Shown piece by piece: positions 44,889 through 55,223 of a stretch of DNA of 64,000 nucleotides. The stretch covers positions 682,001 to 746,000 of the forward strand of contig NZ_JARULC010000002.1 in the NCBI RefSeq assembly GCF_029688625.1, written 5' to 3'. The translations under genes and the position numbers were made by a program. The notes beneath the pieces were generated by a model, which had not been told where the DNA came from, ran no database searches, and saw only the letters and a program-made list of their open reading frames with translations. Numbering within the stretch: position 1 is the first letter of the stretch; each line of letters begins with the position of its first letter. Source of the stretch: Qipengyuania marincola. Its GTDB lineage: Bacteria; Pseudomonadota; Alphaproteobacteria; Sphingomonadales; Sphingomonadaceae.

Positions 44889-46273
44889 TCGCGCGGCTCC
44901 TCGCCCTTGTCCTGCTGTTGTTCGCAGCTCCGGCAGCGGCACAGCTGCTCGAGCCGGCGCCCGCGGAAACTGCCGAGCCGACGCCTGCGCCCACCCAGAC
45001 CATCGCGGCGACGCGCGATGCGGGGGACGATGATCGCATCGCGGACCGGATCTCGGGCATTTTCGCGGCTCTCCCGGCTTTCAAACAGGTCTCGGTGAGC
45101 GTCAATGAAGGCGTGGTCTCGCTGAGCGGACAGGTGCCGTCGGAAGGCGATATCGCGCGGGCGGAAGACATTGCCAGCCGCGTATCGGGCGTGGTCACGG
45201 TGGAAAACGGCATCGAACGCGATGTCTCGCTGAATGCGGACAGTGCCGGCCTCACCACGCTGGCGGAACGGGTGGACGGGCTGGTCAAGATGCTGCCGCT
45301 CATCGGCGTGGCGCTGGCCGTGTGGGCTGCGATCGCCCTGCTCGGTTATCTCATCGCGGGGTTCGGCGCACTGTGGCATCGCATCGCGCCCAATGGCTTT
45401 CTGGCAGAGCTGATCGCGAGCGCGATTCGCTTCGTGGCGGTGGTCGGCGGCCTGGTCGTTGCACTCGACATGATCGGAGCGACCGCTCTGCTTGGCGCGG
45501 TGCTGGGCGGAGCGGGCGTGATCGGCCTGGCTCTGGGCTTCGCCATGCGCGAGACAGTCGAGAATTATGTCGCCTCGCTGATGCTGAGCCTGCGCCAGCC
45601 GTTCCGCGCCAATGACCATGTGCTGATCGACGAACTCGAAGGCCGGGTAATTCGCCTGACCAGCCGCGCGACGGTGCTGATGACGCTTGATGGCAATCAC
45701 CTGCGGATACCCAATGGGCAGGTGTTCAAGGCGGTCATTACGAATTTCACGCGCAACCCGCAGCGCCGGTTCCAGTTCGATCTGGGCGTCGATGCCGACG
45801 ACGACGCGCGCGCCGCGCGCAAGCTGGGCCGCGAGACGCTGGCGGCGCTCGACTTCGTGCTGGACGATCCGCCCGCCGAGGCGCGCATCGTCGAGGTGGG
45901 CGACAGCAATGTGGTGATCCGCTTCCTCGGTTGGATCGACCAGCGCAAGGCGGACTGGTTCAAATCGCAGAGCCTGGCCATACCGGCCGTCAAGGAAGCG
46001 CTGGAAAACGCGGGCTTCGGCTTGCCCGAGCCGATCTATCGACTGCGCTTCGATCCGCGATCCGCCAGCGTGCCATTCCAGCCGGCAGATGGCGAGGCGA
46101 CACACGAACGGGCTCAGGACAAGCCGCGGCCTGTAAGGCAGATGACGGTTACCGAAGAGGACGAGGACACGCGCCCGACCGACGAGATCGCCCAGATGGT
46201 CGATGCCGAACGTCGCGAGGGCGGAAGCGAGCAGCGCCGCGACCTGCTCGATCACTCCCGCCCGGTGGAATAG
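44885..46273 (+). CDS. MscS-family mechanosensitive channel with periplasmic BON domain
   Basis: This is a 462-residue protein with a signal peptide (residues 1-20, ending in APAAAQ) and a BON domain (about 50-115: VSVNEGVVSLSGQVPSEGDI), which may bind membranes. Three hydrophobic helices follow (140-225), the last being the pore helix TALLGAVLGGAGVIGLALGF. The MscS beta domain begins at QPFRANDHVLIDELEGRV and DGNHLRIPNGQVFKAVI. The C-terminus is charged. It likely relieves hypo-osmotic stress. Confidence 0.88.
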   Translation: MIARLLALVLLLFAAPAAAQLLEPAPAETAEPTPAPTQTIAATRDAGDDDRIADRISGIFAALPAFKQVSVSVNEGVVSLSGQVPSEGDIARAEDIASRVSGVVTVENGIERDVSLNADSAGLTTLAERVDGLVKMLPLIGVALAVWAAIALLGYLIAGFGALWHRIAPNGFLAELIASAIRFVAVVGGLVVALDMIGATALLGAVLGGAGVIGLALGFAMRETVENYVASLMLSLRQPFRANDHVLIDELEGRVIRLTSRATVLMTLDGNHLRIPNGQVFKAVITNFTRNPQRRFQFDLGVDADDDARAARKLGRETLAALDFVLDDPPAEARIVEVGDSNVVIRFLGWIDQRKADWFKSQSLAIPAVKEALENAGFGLPEPIYRLRFDPRSASVPFQPADGEATHERAQDKPRPVRQMTVTEEDEDTRPTDEIAQMVDAERREGGSEQRRDLLDHSRPVE

Positions 46274-46276
46274 CGC

Positions 46277-46810
46277 TTACTTGGACTGCTCGTAGCGCTC
46301 GATCGCTTCGAGCACGATCTGTCGCGCTTCGGCCGCATCGCCCCATGCGCCGATGCGCACCCACTTCTCGGCTTCGAGATCCTTGTAGTGGGTGAAGAAG
46401 TGCTCGATCTGCTGGAAGATGATGCTCGGCAGGTCCTTCGTTTCGGCGATATCCGAATAGTAAGGGAAGGTCGTGTCGACCGGCACGCAGACCAGCTTCT
46501 CGTCGCCGCCATGCTCGTCTTCCAGGTTCAGCACGCCGATCGGGCGGGCCCGCACGACGCAGCCCGGGATGAAGGGCGAGCGGGCGATGACCAGCGCATC
46601 CAGCGGGTCGCCATCGGGGCTGAGCGTGTGGGGGACGAAGCCGTAATTCGCCGGATAGCGCATCGGCGTGTGCAGGATGCGGTCGACGAACAGCGCGCCC
46701 GAGTCCTTGTCGAACTCGTACTTCACCGGCTCGCCACCGGTCGGCACTTCGATGATGACGTTGAGGCTTTCGGGCGGATTGTCGCCCACGGGGATCATGT
46801 CGATGCGCAT
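46277..46810 (-). CDS. ppa: Inorganic pyrophosphatase
   Basis: This 177-residue family I enzyme hydrolyses pyrophosphate and drives biosynthetic reactions. Active-site parts are EYDKD-like VKYEFDKDSGALFVDR, YPANYGFVPHTLSPDGDPLD with the metal-binding Asp residues, and DEHGGDEKLVCVP. It has one promoter-proximal gap holding the second palindromic element. It is convergent with the channel gene (3 bases between stops). Confidence 0.95.
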   Translation of the reverse strand: MRIDMIPVGDNPPESLNVIIEVPTGGEPVKYEFDKDSGALFVDRILHTPMRYPANYGFVPHTLSPDGDPLDALVIARSPFIPGCVVRARPIGVLNLEDEHGGDEKLVCVPVDTTFPYYSDIAETKDLPSIIFQQIEHFFTHYKDLEAEKWVRIGAWGDAAEARQIVLEAIERYEQSK

Positions 46811-46840
46811 GTATACTCTCTATTTCTAGTATGGCGGCCT

Positions 46841-46909
46841 CGGCCCTCTCCCCCGCCTGCCCACCCACGGCACAAGACTGTTTGGGTGACCGGGCGGGGG
46901 AGAGGGCCG
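46841..46909. repeat. Palindromic intergenic element, copy 2
   Basis: The arms (46841-46867 and 46883-46909) pair perfectly over the outer 17 bases (CGGCCCTCTCCCCCGCC) and the inner 5, with a short mismatch between, around a 15-nt loop. The loop start GGCAC, CTG in its second half, and TGGGTG-CCGGG-GGGGG in the right arm match copy 1 at 41953-42031. It lies upstream of both ppa (minus) and hisS (plus). Confidence 0.85.
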
Positions 46910-47028
46910 GTGCCGTCCCGCCGCAAGGCGGAAAACCGGAACGCCCCTCTCCCCAGATAGACTTCGCGGCGCGCCCTAGCGTTTGGTGAAGCATTGCGGA
47001 AGGGGGCAGTTGCCCCTAATCGCGCGCC

Positions 47029-48276
47029 ATGTCGAAAACACCCCAAGCTATCCGCGGCACGCAGGACATATTCGGACCCGATGCCGAGGCCTTCGCCTTC
47101 GTGGTCGAGACCTTCGAACGCGTCCGCAAGCTCTACCGCTTTCGTCGGGTCGAAATGCCGGTGTTCGAGAAGACCGAGGTGTTCAGCCGCGCGATCGGCG
47201 AGACGACCGACGTTGTCTCGAAGGAAATGTACAGTTTCGAGGATCGCGGCGGCGACAGCCTGACCCTGCGGCCCGAATTCACCGCCGGGATCGCGCGCGC
47301 CTACCTGTCGAACGGCTGGCAGCAGCACGCGCCGCTGAAGGTCGCGACGCATGGCCCGCTGTTCCGCTACGAGCGCCCGCAGAAGGGCCGCTATCGCCAG
47401 TTCCACCAGATCGACGCGGAGATCATCGGCGCGGTCGAACCGCAAGCGGATGTGGAGCTGCTCGCGATGGCCGACCAGCTCCTGAAAGAGCTCGGCATCG
47501 CCAATGAACGGGGGGGCGTGACGCTGCACCTCAACACGCTGGGCGACGGCGACAGCCGCGAAGCCTGGCGCGCCGCGCTGGTCGAGCACTTCCGCGCCGT
47601 GAAGCACGAGCTTTCGGAGGACTCGCAAGAGCGGCTCGAAAAGAACCCGCTCCGCATCCTCGACAGCAAGGACCGCCGCGACCAGCGGTTCGTGGCGGAT
47701 GCGCCGAAGATCGATCAGTTTTTGTCGGACGATGCACGCGCGTTCTTCGACGCGGTGACGAGCGGCCTTGACGCGGCAGGCGTGAAGTGGACGCGCGCCG
47801 AAAGCCTTGTGCGGGGGCTGGACTATTACCGCCACACCGCATTCGAGTTCATTCCCGACGAGGGCAGCGAGGCGGCCGGCAAGCTCGGATCGCAAAGCAC
47901 TATTCTCGGCGGTGGCCGCTACGACGGGCTGATGGAAAGCCTCGGCGGCGCACCGACACCGGCGGTCGGCTGGGCCGCTGGGATCGAGCGGCTGGCGATG
48001 TTGGTTGGAGACCGGATCGAGCCCAATGCGGACGTGATCGTCGTAGTGGAGAACGATGACCTCATCGACCATGCCATTGCAGCCATCGCCAAAATCAGGG
48101 CGGGCGGACATTCCGCTGAGCTCATGGCAACCGGCAGTCCGCGCAAGCGGTTCGACAAAGCAGTGAAGGCCGGGGCGGACAAGATCGTCGCCTTCGACAT
48201 GCGCGATGGTACCGAGCATGTCCGGTTCAAGGCTGATGACAAAGCAACGGCGTCACTCGAGAAGTTGCTCGGCTGA
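47029..48276 (+). CDS. hisS: Histidyl-tRNA synthetase
   Basis: This 415-residue class II synthetase charges tRNA(His). Motif 1 is around [19 protein letters not shown], motif 2 [19 protein letters not shown], the histidine-specific loops [13 protein letters not shown] and [14 protein letters not shown], and motif 3 [14 protein letters not shown]. The C-terminal anticodon domain ([20 protein letters not shown]) is complete. prfA follows after 3 bases. Confidence 0.95.
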   Translation: MSKTPQAIRGTQDIFGPDAEAFAFVVETFERVRKLYRFRRVEMPVFEKTEVFSRAIGETTDVVSKEMYSFEDRGGDSLTLRPEFTAGIARAYLSNGWQQHAPLKVATHGPLFRYERPQKGRYRQFHQIDAEIIGAVEPQADVELLAMADQLLKELGIANERGGVTLHLNTLGDGDSREAWRAALVEHFRAVKHELSEDSQERLEKNPLRILDSKDRRDQRFVADAPKIDQFLSDDARAFFDAVTSGLDAAGVKWTRAESLVRGLDYYRHTAFEFIPDEGSEAAGKLGSQSTILGGGRYDGLMESLGGAPTPAVGWAAGIERLAMLVGDRIEPNADVIVVVENDDLIDHAIAAIAKIRAGGHSAELMATGSPRKRFDKAVKAGADKIVAFDMRDGTEHVRFKADDKATASLEKLLG

Positions 48277-48279
48277 CAC

Positions 48280-49347
48280 ATGACCATCCCAGCCGAACGC
48301 CTCGACCAGATCGCCCATCGATTCGCGGAGCTCGAGGCGCGCATGGCGTCGGGCCAGCTCGAAGGGGATGAATTCGTCCAGGCATCACGCGACTATGCCG
48401 AGCTGGAGCCGGTGGCGAAGGTCGCGGCCGAGGTGAAGGCTGCGCGCGAAGAGATTACGAGCCTCGAGGAAATGCTCGCCGATCCGGAGATGAAAGCGAT
48501 GGCGGAGGAGGAGCTTGGCGCCTTGCGCAAGCGCCTGCCCGAGGCCGAGCGCGAACTGGCTGTCGCCATGCTCCCGCGTGACTCCGCCGACAACAAGCCT
48601 GCCATGCTCGAAATCCGCGCCGGCACGGGCGGGGACGAGGCAGCGCTGTTCGCAGGCGACCTTTACCGCATGTACGAACGCTATGCTGCCGAACAGGGCT
48701 GGAAGGTCGAACCGGTGAGCATGAGCGCCAGTGAAGTCGGCGGCTTCAAGGAAATCGTCGCCAACGTCACCGGCAGCGGGGTGTTTGCGAAACTGAAGTT
48801 CGAGAGCGGCGTCCACCGCGTCCAGCGCGTGCCCGAGACCGAGAGCGGCGGGCGAATCCACACCTCGGCGGCCACCGTGGCGGTGCTGCCGGAGCCGGAC
48901 GAGGTCGACGTGCAGATCGATCCGACCGACCTCAAGATCGACACCTATCGCGCCAGCGGGGCTGGCGGCCAGCACGTCAACACCACCGACAGCGCGATCC
49001 GCATCACGCACCTGCCGACTAATACGGTCGTCACCTGCCAGGATGGCCGCAGCCAGCACAAGAACCGCGAGAAGGCGATGCAGGTGCTGCGCGCCCGCCT
49101 GTTCGAACAGCAGCGCGAGGCGACCGAGGGCGCAGAGGCCGAGGCGCGCAAGGCGATGGTCGGCAGCGGCGACCGCTCGGAACGCATCCGGACCTACAAT
49201 TTCCCGCAAGGCCGCGTGACCGATCACCGCATCGGGCTCACGCTGCAGAAGCTGCCGCAGATCATCGCCGGGCCGGGCTTGGGCGAACTGATCGACGCGC
49301 TGATCGCCGAGGACGAGGCCAAGCGGCTGGCGGCGCTCGAGGAGTGA
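48280..49347 (+). CDS. prfA: Peptide chain release factor 1
   Basis: This 355-residue factor recognises UAA and UAG stop codons. The catalytic GGQ is in [14 protein letters not shown] (about residues 229-231) and the codon-recognition region [18 protein letters not shown] precedes it. The C-terminus [16 protein letters not shown] is typical. It overlaps prmC by GTGA. As RF1 reads UAG, it would terminate at the nonsense codon in osmC in this genome. Confidence 0.96.
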   Translation: MTIPAERLDQIAHRFAELEARMASGQLEGDEFVQASRDYAELEPVAKVAAEVKAAREEITSLEEMLADPEMKAMAEEELGALRKRLPEAERELAVAMLPRDSADNKPAMLEIRAGTGGDEAALFAGDLYRMYERYAAEQGWKVEPVSMSASEVGGFKEIVANVTGSGVFAKLKFESGVHRVQRVPETESGGRIHTSAATVAVLPEPDEVDVQIDPTDLKIDTYRASGAGGQHVNTTDSAIRITHLPTNTVVTCQDGRSQHKNREKAMQVLRARLFEQQREATEGAEAEARKAMVGSGDRSERIRTYNFPQGRVTDHRIGLTLQKLPQIIAGPGLGELIDALIAEDEAKRLAALEE

Positions 49348-50165
49348 CGGTCGCCGATGCGATCCGCGCCGCGGCGGACCGGCTCGGCGGATTGGGCGAA
49401 ACCGCGCGGCTCGATGCCGAAATGCTGATGGCGCATGCGCTCGGCGTTTCGCGATCGGACCTGCTGCTGCGGCACATGCGCGATCCCGCGCCTGCATCCT
49501 TCGCGACCCTTGTCGAGCGTAGGGAGCGACGCGAACCGGTTGCGCACATCCTCGGCCGCCAGGAATTCTACGGGCTGGATTTCGCTGTCAGTCCGGACAC
49601 GCTGATCCCGCGTGGCGATACGGAAAGCGTCCTCGAAGCAGCGATTGGGGCGGCACCCGACGCCAGACGCGTACTCGATATGGGGACCGGATCGGGCGCG
49701 TTGCTGCTCGCCTTCCTCCACGGCCAGACGCAAGCCGAAGGCGTGGGGATAGATGCGAGCGAGGGCGCGCTGCGTATCGCGCAGGCCAATGCCGCCGCGC
49801 TCGGCCTCGATGGTCGGGCGATCTTTCGCCATGCGAGCTGGCTTGATCACGGTTGGGCGGACGGCTTGGGCCAGTTCGATCTGGTCTTGTGCAACCCGCC
49901 CTATGTCGAGGAGAATGCAGAGCTCGATCCTGACGTGCGCGAATACGAACCGGCGTCCGCCCTGTTTGCCGGACCCGAAGGGCTTGACGACTATCGCGCA
50001 ATCATTCCGCAGCTTGGCAAGCTTCTTTTGCCCGGCGGGGTCGCGGTATTCGAAATCGGCGCGTCTCAGGGCGATACGGTGGCCGCGATCGCGTGCGAAT
50101 CGGGGTTCGCAACCGAGCTTCGCAGGGACCTCGCGGGGCGTCCCCGTGCATTGATTTTGCAATAA
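49344..50165 (+). CDS. prmC: Release factor glutamine methyltransferase
   Basis: This 273-residue enzyme methylates the GGQ glutamine of release factors. The SAM site is [17 protein letters not shown] and the catalytic motif is [12 protein letters not shown] (NPPY, residues 183-186). The N-terminal helical domain has [18 protein letters not shown]. The GTG start is coupled to the prfA stop, as expected for its substrate gene. Confidence 0.95.
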   Translation: MTVADAIRAAADRLGGLGETARLDAEMLMAHALGVSRSDLLLRHMRDPAPASFATLVERRERREPVAHILGRQEFYGLDFAVSPDTLIPRGDTESVLEAAIGAAPDARRVLDMGTGSGALLLAFLHGQTQAEGVGIDASEGALRIAQANAAALGLDGRAIFRHASWLDHGWADGLGQFDLVLCNPPYVEENAELDPDVREYEPASALFAGPEGLDDYRAIIPQLGKLLLPGGVAVFEIGASQGDTVAAIACESGFATELRRDLAGRPRALILQ

Positions 50166-50403
50166 GGGTTGGCAAAGCCGATTCGACCCTTTACCTCTGG
50201 CCACAGGCCAGCGGTGCGCGACGTCAGGTCGACCCGCCGGTTCCAGCTCCGACATATGCAGTTTTGGTGCGCGGCTCCGGCCTCGCATACCATGCAGGAA
50301 AACGGGGCACGTGCCATGCGACAGTCGCGGGCGCGCAAGGGGCATAGCGGCCATAGACGGACCGGGGGTCCGCGCCGCGCCATGAATGAGGATTACCTAA
50401 CCC

Positions 50404-51063
50404 TTGAACAACAATCGCAATAACCGTCGCCGCGGTCGCAATAACCGGAACCAGGGCGGCGGCAATTCGGCCAACCGGATCGACAGTCGCGCGCGGGGCA
50501 ACGCGCCCCAGCTGCTCGACAAGTACAAGAAGCTCGCACAGGACGCCCAGCACAATGGCGACCGCGTGCAGGCGGAGTACTATTTGCAGTTTGCCGATCA
50601 TTATTTCCGCGTGATCGCCGACAACAAGGCGCGCCAGGACGAGCAGAAGGCCAAGCGCCAGGACGACCGCGATCAGAACCAGTCGGACGAAGACGACAGT
50701 GATGACAGCGACGATCGTCGCAACAATCGCCGCCAGCGCGGTCGCCGCGACGACCAGGACGATGGCGGTCGCAAGAACGACAAGGGTGACCGGGGCGCCA
50801 AGCGTTCGCGCAAGAAGAGCGACGACGACGGCGAGTTCGAGCCGGACGAGAATCCCTTCACTCGCCGCGACGAAGATGCGCCGAAGAAGCGCCGCGCTCC
50901 GCGTAAGGCGAAGGCCGGCGAAGAGGGCGACAAGGGCAGCGAAGGCGAAATCGATGCCGCAGTGCTGCCGCCCTCCATCTCGGCGAACGAGGATGATGCG
51001 GACAAGCCGGCTCCGCGCCGTCGCCGCAAGAAGGACGCCGACGAGGAAGCCAACGCCGCCTGA
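50404..51063 (+). CDS. DUF4167 family, probable RNA-binding protein
   Basis: This 219-residue protein has the alphaproteobacterial DUF4167 domain in residues 1-80: a basic Asn/Arg-rich start (NNNRNNRRRGRNNRNQGGG) and LLDKYKKLAQDAQHNGDRVQ, YYLQFADHYFRVIADN. The rest is a long charged tail of mixed Asp/Glu and Arg/Lys, probably disordered. A TTG start at 50404 is proposed because no ATG or GTG precedes the conserved domain. The gap 50166-50403 upstream shows no other gene. It is typically found after prmC. Confidence 0.82.
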   Translation: MNNNRNNRRRGRNNRNQGGGNSANRIDSRARGNAPQLLDKYKKLAQDAQHNGDRVQAEYYLQFADHYFRVIADNKARQDEQKAKRQDDRDQNQSDEDDSDDSDDRRNNRRQRGRRDDQDDGGRKNDKGDRGAKRSRKKSDDDGEFEPDENPFTRRDEDAPKKRRAPRKAKAGEEGDKGSEGEIDAAVLPPSISANEDDADKPAPRRRRKKDADEEANAA

Positions 51064-51106
51064 CCCGCGTTTGTTTGCCGGAACATCTGGATAGGACGAA
51101 GCGCCG

Positions 51107-52702
51107 ATGGACGCACTTCCCGGTTTCGTCCGCCGTCATCCCGGGGCGATGAGCTTGGCGCTTGGCGCCCTCGCGGCGCTGGGCTTCCCGCCACTCGGCC
51201 TGTGGCCGTTTTCGCTGACCGCGATGGGTGTCTTTGCGTTGCTCGTGTTCGACAGTCCGACGATCCGGGCGGCCTTCCTGCGCGGGTGGCTGTTCGGCGT
51301 CGCGCATTTCACGGTGACCAATAATTGGATCGCGACGGCCTTCACCTATCAGGCTGAAATGCCAGCGATCCTGGGCTGGGCCGCCGTTCCGCTGCTGTCC
51401 TTGTACCTCGCGGTCTACCCGGGGCTGGCCGCGGGTTTCGCCAAGGCCCTTGCGCGCGGGGGCGGTCTTGCCGTCTTCGCGCTCGCGCTGGGTGCCGGCT
51501 GGGTGCTGGGAGAATGGCTGAGGAGCTGGGTGTTCACAGGCTATGCCTGGGGTCCGTTCTCACTCTCTCTAATGGGATCGTGGGACCGGCCCGGGCTCGG
51601 CGCACTGCTTCCTTTTACGGGAACCTATGCTCTGTCGGGTCTTGCTGTAGCCGCGTCGGCCCTGCTGGCGGCTGCGGCGCTCCATCACCGGTGGCCGGTG
51701 CTCGGTATCTCGGTAGCGCTGCTCGCGGCAGGGATGCATTGGCCGGCGGGGCAGGGTCGAGAGGGCGTCCTGCCGGTCACCCTCGTGCAGCCGAACCTGC
51801 GGCAGGAAGAGATCGACGATCCTTCCAAATTCGAAAGCCAGTTCCAGACCATCGCGGCGCTTAGTGTGCCGCGCGAGCCGCAAAGCCGTCGGCTGGTCCT
51901 GTGGCCCGAAAGCGGCGTGCCCGACTATCTGCGCGATGGCTATCCCCAGCGCTACTACGACCGCATGACCGCTGCGGGCAATCCGGCGTTTGCCCGCGCC
52001 AGGATCGGCAGCGTGATCGGCGAGGGTTCGTTCCTTCTCACCGGGGCGCAGGATCTTGAGATCGGGACTGTCGACGGGCGGGAGCGCGCGACAGGTGCCT
52101 ATAACGTCGTGACCGCGCTCGATGCCGAGGGTCAGATCGAAGGCAGCTACGCCAAGGCGCACCTGGTGCCCTATGGCGAGTATCTGCCGATGCGCGCGCT
52201 GCTCGAACCATTGGGGGCGTCGCGACTGGTCGCGGGAACGATCGATTTCATTCCCGGACCGGGGCCGCGCAGCCTCGACCTCGGCGACTATGGGCGAGCG
52301 GGCATACAGATCTGCTACGAGATCGTTTTTTCAGGCGAAGTCGTCGACCGGAGCGACCGACCGGAATACATCTTCAACCCGTCCAACGATGGCTGGTTCG
52401 GTGCATGGGGGCCGCCCCAGCATCTCGGCCAGGCGCGAATGCGCGCCGCGGAGGAGGGCTTGCCCGTGCTGCGCGCGACGACCACCGGGATCAGCGCAAT
52501 CGTCGACGCCCGCGGTGTGGTACGCGACCATATTGGGCGCAATGTGGCGGATCGGATCGACACGCTGGTGCCGCCAGCGCACGCGCCGACCTGGTTTGCG
52601 CGTCTCGGCCACTGGTTGACACTAGGCTGGGGCCTGGTGCTCCTGGCCGCATCTCTGGTTGTCATGCAGCGCTTGCGCCGCTACTCCGGCGGCAACACAT
52701 AA
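51107..52702 (+). CDS. lnt: Apolipoprotein N-acyltransferase
   Basis: This 531-residue inner-membrane enzyme adds the third acyl chain to lipoproteins. Six to eight hydrophobic helices cover residues 10-215. The nitrilase-like periplasmic domain has the catalytic triad Glu in VLWPESGVPDYL, Lys in YAKAHLVPYGEYLP and Cys in AGIQICYEIVFSGE. A last helix anchors the C-terminus. Several predicted lipoproteins in this window would be its substrates. Confidence 0.94.
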   Translation: MDALPGFVRRHPGAMSLALGALAALGFPPLGLWPFSLTAMGVFALLVFDSPTIRAAFLRGWLFGVAHFTVTNNWIATAFTYQAEMPAILGWAAVPLLSLYLAVYPGLAAGFAKALARGGGLAVFALALGAGWVLGEWLRSWVFTGYAWGPFSLSLMGSWDRPGLGALLPFTGTYALSGLAVAASALLAAAALHHRWPVLGISVALLAAGMHWPAGQGREGVLPVTLVQPNLRQEEIDDPSKFESQFQTIAALSVPREPQSRRLVLWPESGVPDYLRDGYPQRYYDRMTAAGNPAFARARIGSVIGEGSFLLTGAQDLEIGTVDGRERATGAYNVVTALDAEGQIEGSYAKAHLVPYGEYLPMRALLEPLGASRLVAGTIDFIPGPGPRSLDLGDYGRAGIQICYEIVFSGEVVDRSDRPEYIFNPSNDGWFGAWGPPQHLGQARMRAAEEGLPVLRATTTGISAIVDARGVVRDHIGRNVADRIDTLVPPAHAPTWFARLGHWLTLGWGLVLLAASLVVMQRLRRYSGGNT

Positions 52703-52732
52703 AGACATCTTAATATCAGGATACCCCGCTAC

Positions 52733-53971
52733 ATGCGTACCGACTATCTGTTCACGTCCGAGAGCGTCTCCGAAGGCCATCCCGATAAGGTTTCCGACCA
52801 GATTTCCGATTCCATCGTCGATCTGATGCTTGCCAAGGACCCCGAATCGCGCGTCGCTTGCGAAACCATGACGACGACCCAGCGTGTGATTCTGTCCGGC
52901 GAAATCCGCTGCGCGCCCATGTATGACAAGAACAATCCCGACTGGGCCGACAATGGCGGCTGGGCTCCCGGCGCGAAGGACGAGATCGAGCAGGCGGTTC
53001 GCCGCACGGTGCGCGAGATCGGCTATGAGCAGGACGGGTTTCACTGGAATACGTTGACGTTCGAAAACCATCTGCATGGACAGTCCGCGGAAATCGCGCA
53101 GGGCGTTGACGCCAGCGGCAACAAGGACGAGGGCGCAGGCGACCAAGGCATCATGTTCGGCTTCGCCTGCGACGAGACGCCCGACCTCATGCCGGCCACG
53201 CTGGATTACAGCCACAAGATCCTCGAACGCCTCGCTGCCGACCGCAAGAGCGGCGCGGCCCCCTTCCTCGAGCCCGACGCCAAAAGCCAGCTTTCGCTGC
53301 GCTACGAGAATGGCAAGCCTGTCGCTTGCACCGCGATCGTCGTTTCGACCCAGCACGGCAAAGGCTATCACGAGGGCGACAAGGAAGCCGAGCTCAAGGC
53401 CTATGTGAAGAAGGTCGTCACCGAAATCCTGCCCGATGGCTGGGTGTCGGACGAGACCGAATGGCACATCAACCCCACCGGCGCCTTCGAGATCGGCGGC
53501 CCTGACGGCGATGCCGGCCTGACCGGTCGCAAGATCATCGTCGATACCTATGGCGGAGCGGCCCCGCATGGCGGCGGCGCGTTCAGTGGAAAGGATCCGA
53601 CCAAGGTCGATCGCTCGGCCGCCTATATCACGCGCTACCTTGCGAAGAATATCGTCGCCGCAGGTTTGGCGAAGCGTTGCACGATCCAGCTGAGCTACGC
53701 GATCGGCGTGTCCAAGCCGCTGTCGCTCTATGTCGATACGCATGGCACGGCGGCCGACGGCGTGACCGACGAAGCGCTCGAAAACGCGATCCGCGGCATC
53801 GAGAAGCTGGGCGGACTGACCCCGCGCGGCATCCGCACGCATCTCGGCCTCAACAAGCCGATCTATCGTGCCACTGCGGCCTATGGCCACTTCGGCCGCC
53901 AGGCCGACGGCGAGAGCTTCCCGTGGGAGCGCACGGACCTGGTAGACGATCTGAAGGCAGCCGTGGGCTGA
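52733..53971 (+). CDS. metK: S-adenosylmethionine synthetase
   Basis: This 412-residue enzyme makes SAM from methionine and ATP. Signature motifs are [14 protein letters not shown] (residues 14-27), [15 protein letters not shown] (about 135) and [19 protein letters not shown] (about 280). It follows lnt by 30 bases, with AGGA before the ATG; the short leader has no room for a SAM riboswitch. A strong terminator follows. Confidence 0.96.
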   Translation: MRTDYLFTSESVSEGHPDKVSDQISDSIVDLMLAKDPESRVACETMTTTQRVILSGEIRCAPMYDKNNPDWADNGGWAPGAKDEIEQAVRRTVREIGYEQDGFHWNTLTFENHLHGQSAEIAQGVDASGNKDEGAGDQGIMFGFACDETPDLMPATLDYSHKILERLAADRKSGAAPFLEPDAKSQLSLRYENGKPVACTAIVVSTQHGKGYHEGDKEAELKAYVKKVVTEILPDGWVSDETEWHINPTGAFEIGGPDGDAGLTGRKIIVDTYGGAAPHGGGAFSGKDPTKVDRSAAYITRYLAKNIVAAGLAKRCTIQLSYAIGVSKPLSLYVDTHGTAADGVTDEALENAIRGIEKLGGLTPRGIRTHLGLNKPIYRATAAYGHFGRQADGESFPWERTDLVDDLKAAVG

Positions 53972-53973
53972 CG

Positions 53974-54010
53974 CGAAAAGGGCGGCTCGAAAGAGCCGCC
54001 CTTTTCGTTT
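53974..54010. terminator. Bidirectional terminator after metK
   Basis: A perfect 15-bp stem (CGAAAAGGGCGGCTC 53974-53988 with 53993-54007) closes a GAAA tetraloop. T-runs follow on the plus strand and the A-rich left arm gives T-runs on the minus strand. It sits between convergent metK and the CoA-transferase gene. Confidence 0.9.
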
Positions 54011-54043
54011 GCAGTGCTTGCGAACTAGACGCCAGCCGGTGCG

Positions 54044-55186
54044 TCAGCCGCCGTGTTCCCCCTTGCGTGGGCTCGGTGTGTCGAGGGCGAGTTCGGCTTC
54101 CGAGAAAGCAAAGGGGCTGCGCACGCCCGGAATCCCGTCGAGCTCGACCTGCATCTGCCGCGCCCGCACCTGCGGATCGGCGAAGACCGTATCGATTGCG
54201 TTGATTGGCCCGGCGGGAATGCCGTCCTCGGCGCAATCGGCGAGCAGTTCGTCCTGTTGCCATTTGGCAGTCTCAGCAGCGATTATCGCATCGAGCTCGG
54301 CGCGATTGGCGAGCCGCGCCTCATTTGTGGCGAACCGTTCGTCGGCCAGCAGATCGTCGCGGCCGAGCAGCATCAGCAGCTTCCGGAACAGCCCGTCATT
54401 GGCCGGGGCCAGCACCACCTCGCCATCGGCCACCGGGAAGACACCATAGGCGCTGACCTGGGCATGCTCATTGCCCATGCGCGGCGGATTGGTGCCGGTG
54501 GTCAGGTAGTGCAGCGCCTGGCTGGCCAGCAGGCCGACCGAACAATCGAGCAGCGCCATGTCGACATGTTGCCCGCGCCCGGTACGCTCGCGCATCGCCA
54601 GCGCGGCCTGAATGCCGATGACGGCATAAAGACCGCAAGTGAGATCGGAAATCGAAACGCCCATCTTCATCGGCTGGCCATCCGGCTCACCAGTCAGCGC
54701 CATGAACCCGCTCATTCCCTGAATGACGAAATCATAGCCAGCCTCATGCGCGCGCGGGCCTGTCTGGCCGAAGCCGGTGATCGAGCAATAGACGAGGCCG
54801 GGATTGCCCTGTGCGAGCGCATCGTAGTCGAGGCCGAACTTGGCCAGCGCCCCGGTCTTGAAATTCTCGAGCACCACATCGGCGCCGGTTGCCAGATCCC
54901 GCACACGAGCGAGGTCACGCTCGTTCCGGAAATCGGCCACGATGCTGCGCTTTCCGCGGTTCGTCGCATGGTAGTAGGCCGCCTCTCGCTCGCCGTTCTC
55001 GCGTTCGATCCATGGCGGTCCCCATTTGCGCGTGCCATCGCCATCCGGGCTTTCCACCTTGATCACGTCCGCCCCGAGGTCCGCCAGTATCTGTCCGGCC
55101 CAGGGACCTGCCAGTACGCGAGCGAGTTCGAGGACCTTGAGACCCGCGAGAGGAGCATTCGGATTGCGCGGTTGATCGAGCCACAT
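54044..55186 (-). CDS. CaiB/BaiF-family (class III) CoA-transferase
   Basis: This 380-residue enzyme moves CoA between carboxylic acids. The N-terminus APLAGLKVLELARVLAGPW, the CoA-site region DVIKVESPDGDGTRKWGPPW, and the catalytic Asp region SGFMALTGEPDGQPMKMGV, HVDMALLDCSVGLLASQAL are all conserved. ATG 55186 gives this canonical start; an ATG 63 bases further up adds unrelated residues. Substrate unknown. It may be cotranscribed with the nitronate monooxygenase upstream. Confidence 0.88.
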   Translation of the reverse strand: MWLDQPRNPNAPLAGLKVLELARVLAGPWAGQILADLGADVIKVESPDGDGTRKWGPPWIERENGEREAAYYHATNRGKRSIVADFRNERDLARVRDLATGADVVLENFKTGALAKFGLDYDALAQGNPGLVYCSITGFGQTGPRAHEAGYDFVIQGMSGFMALTGEPDGQPMKMGVSISDLTCGLYAVIGIQAALAMRERTGRGQHVDMALLDCSVGLLASQALHYLTTGTNPPRMGNEHAQVSAYGVFPVADGEVVLAPANDGLFRKLLMLLGRDDLLADERFATNEARLANRAELDAIIAAETAKWQQDELLADCAEDGIPAGPINAIDTVFADPQVRARQMQVELDGIPGVRSPFAFSEAELALDTPSPRKGEHGG

Positions 55187-55223
55187 AAACGCCGCCGTGC
55201 GTGGCCGCGCGCGTCCGGTCAAG

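Noticed and set aside
52703..52732. SAM riboswitch upstream of metK
   Set aside because: Only 30 bases separate lnt and metK, too few for any SAM riboswitch class, and no matching structure is seen.
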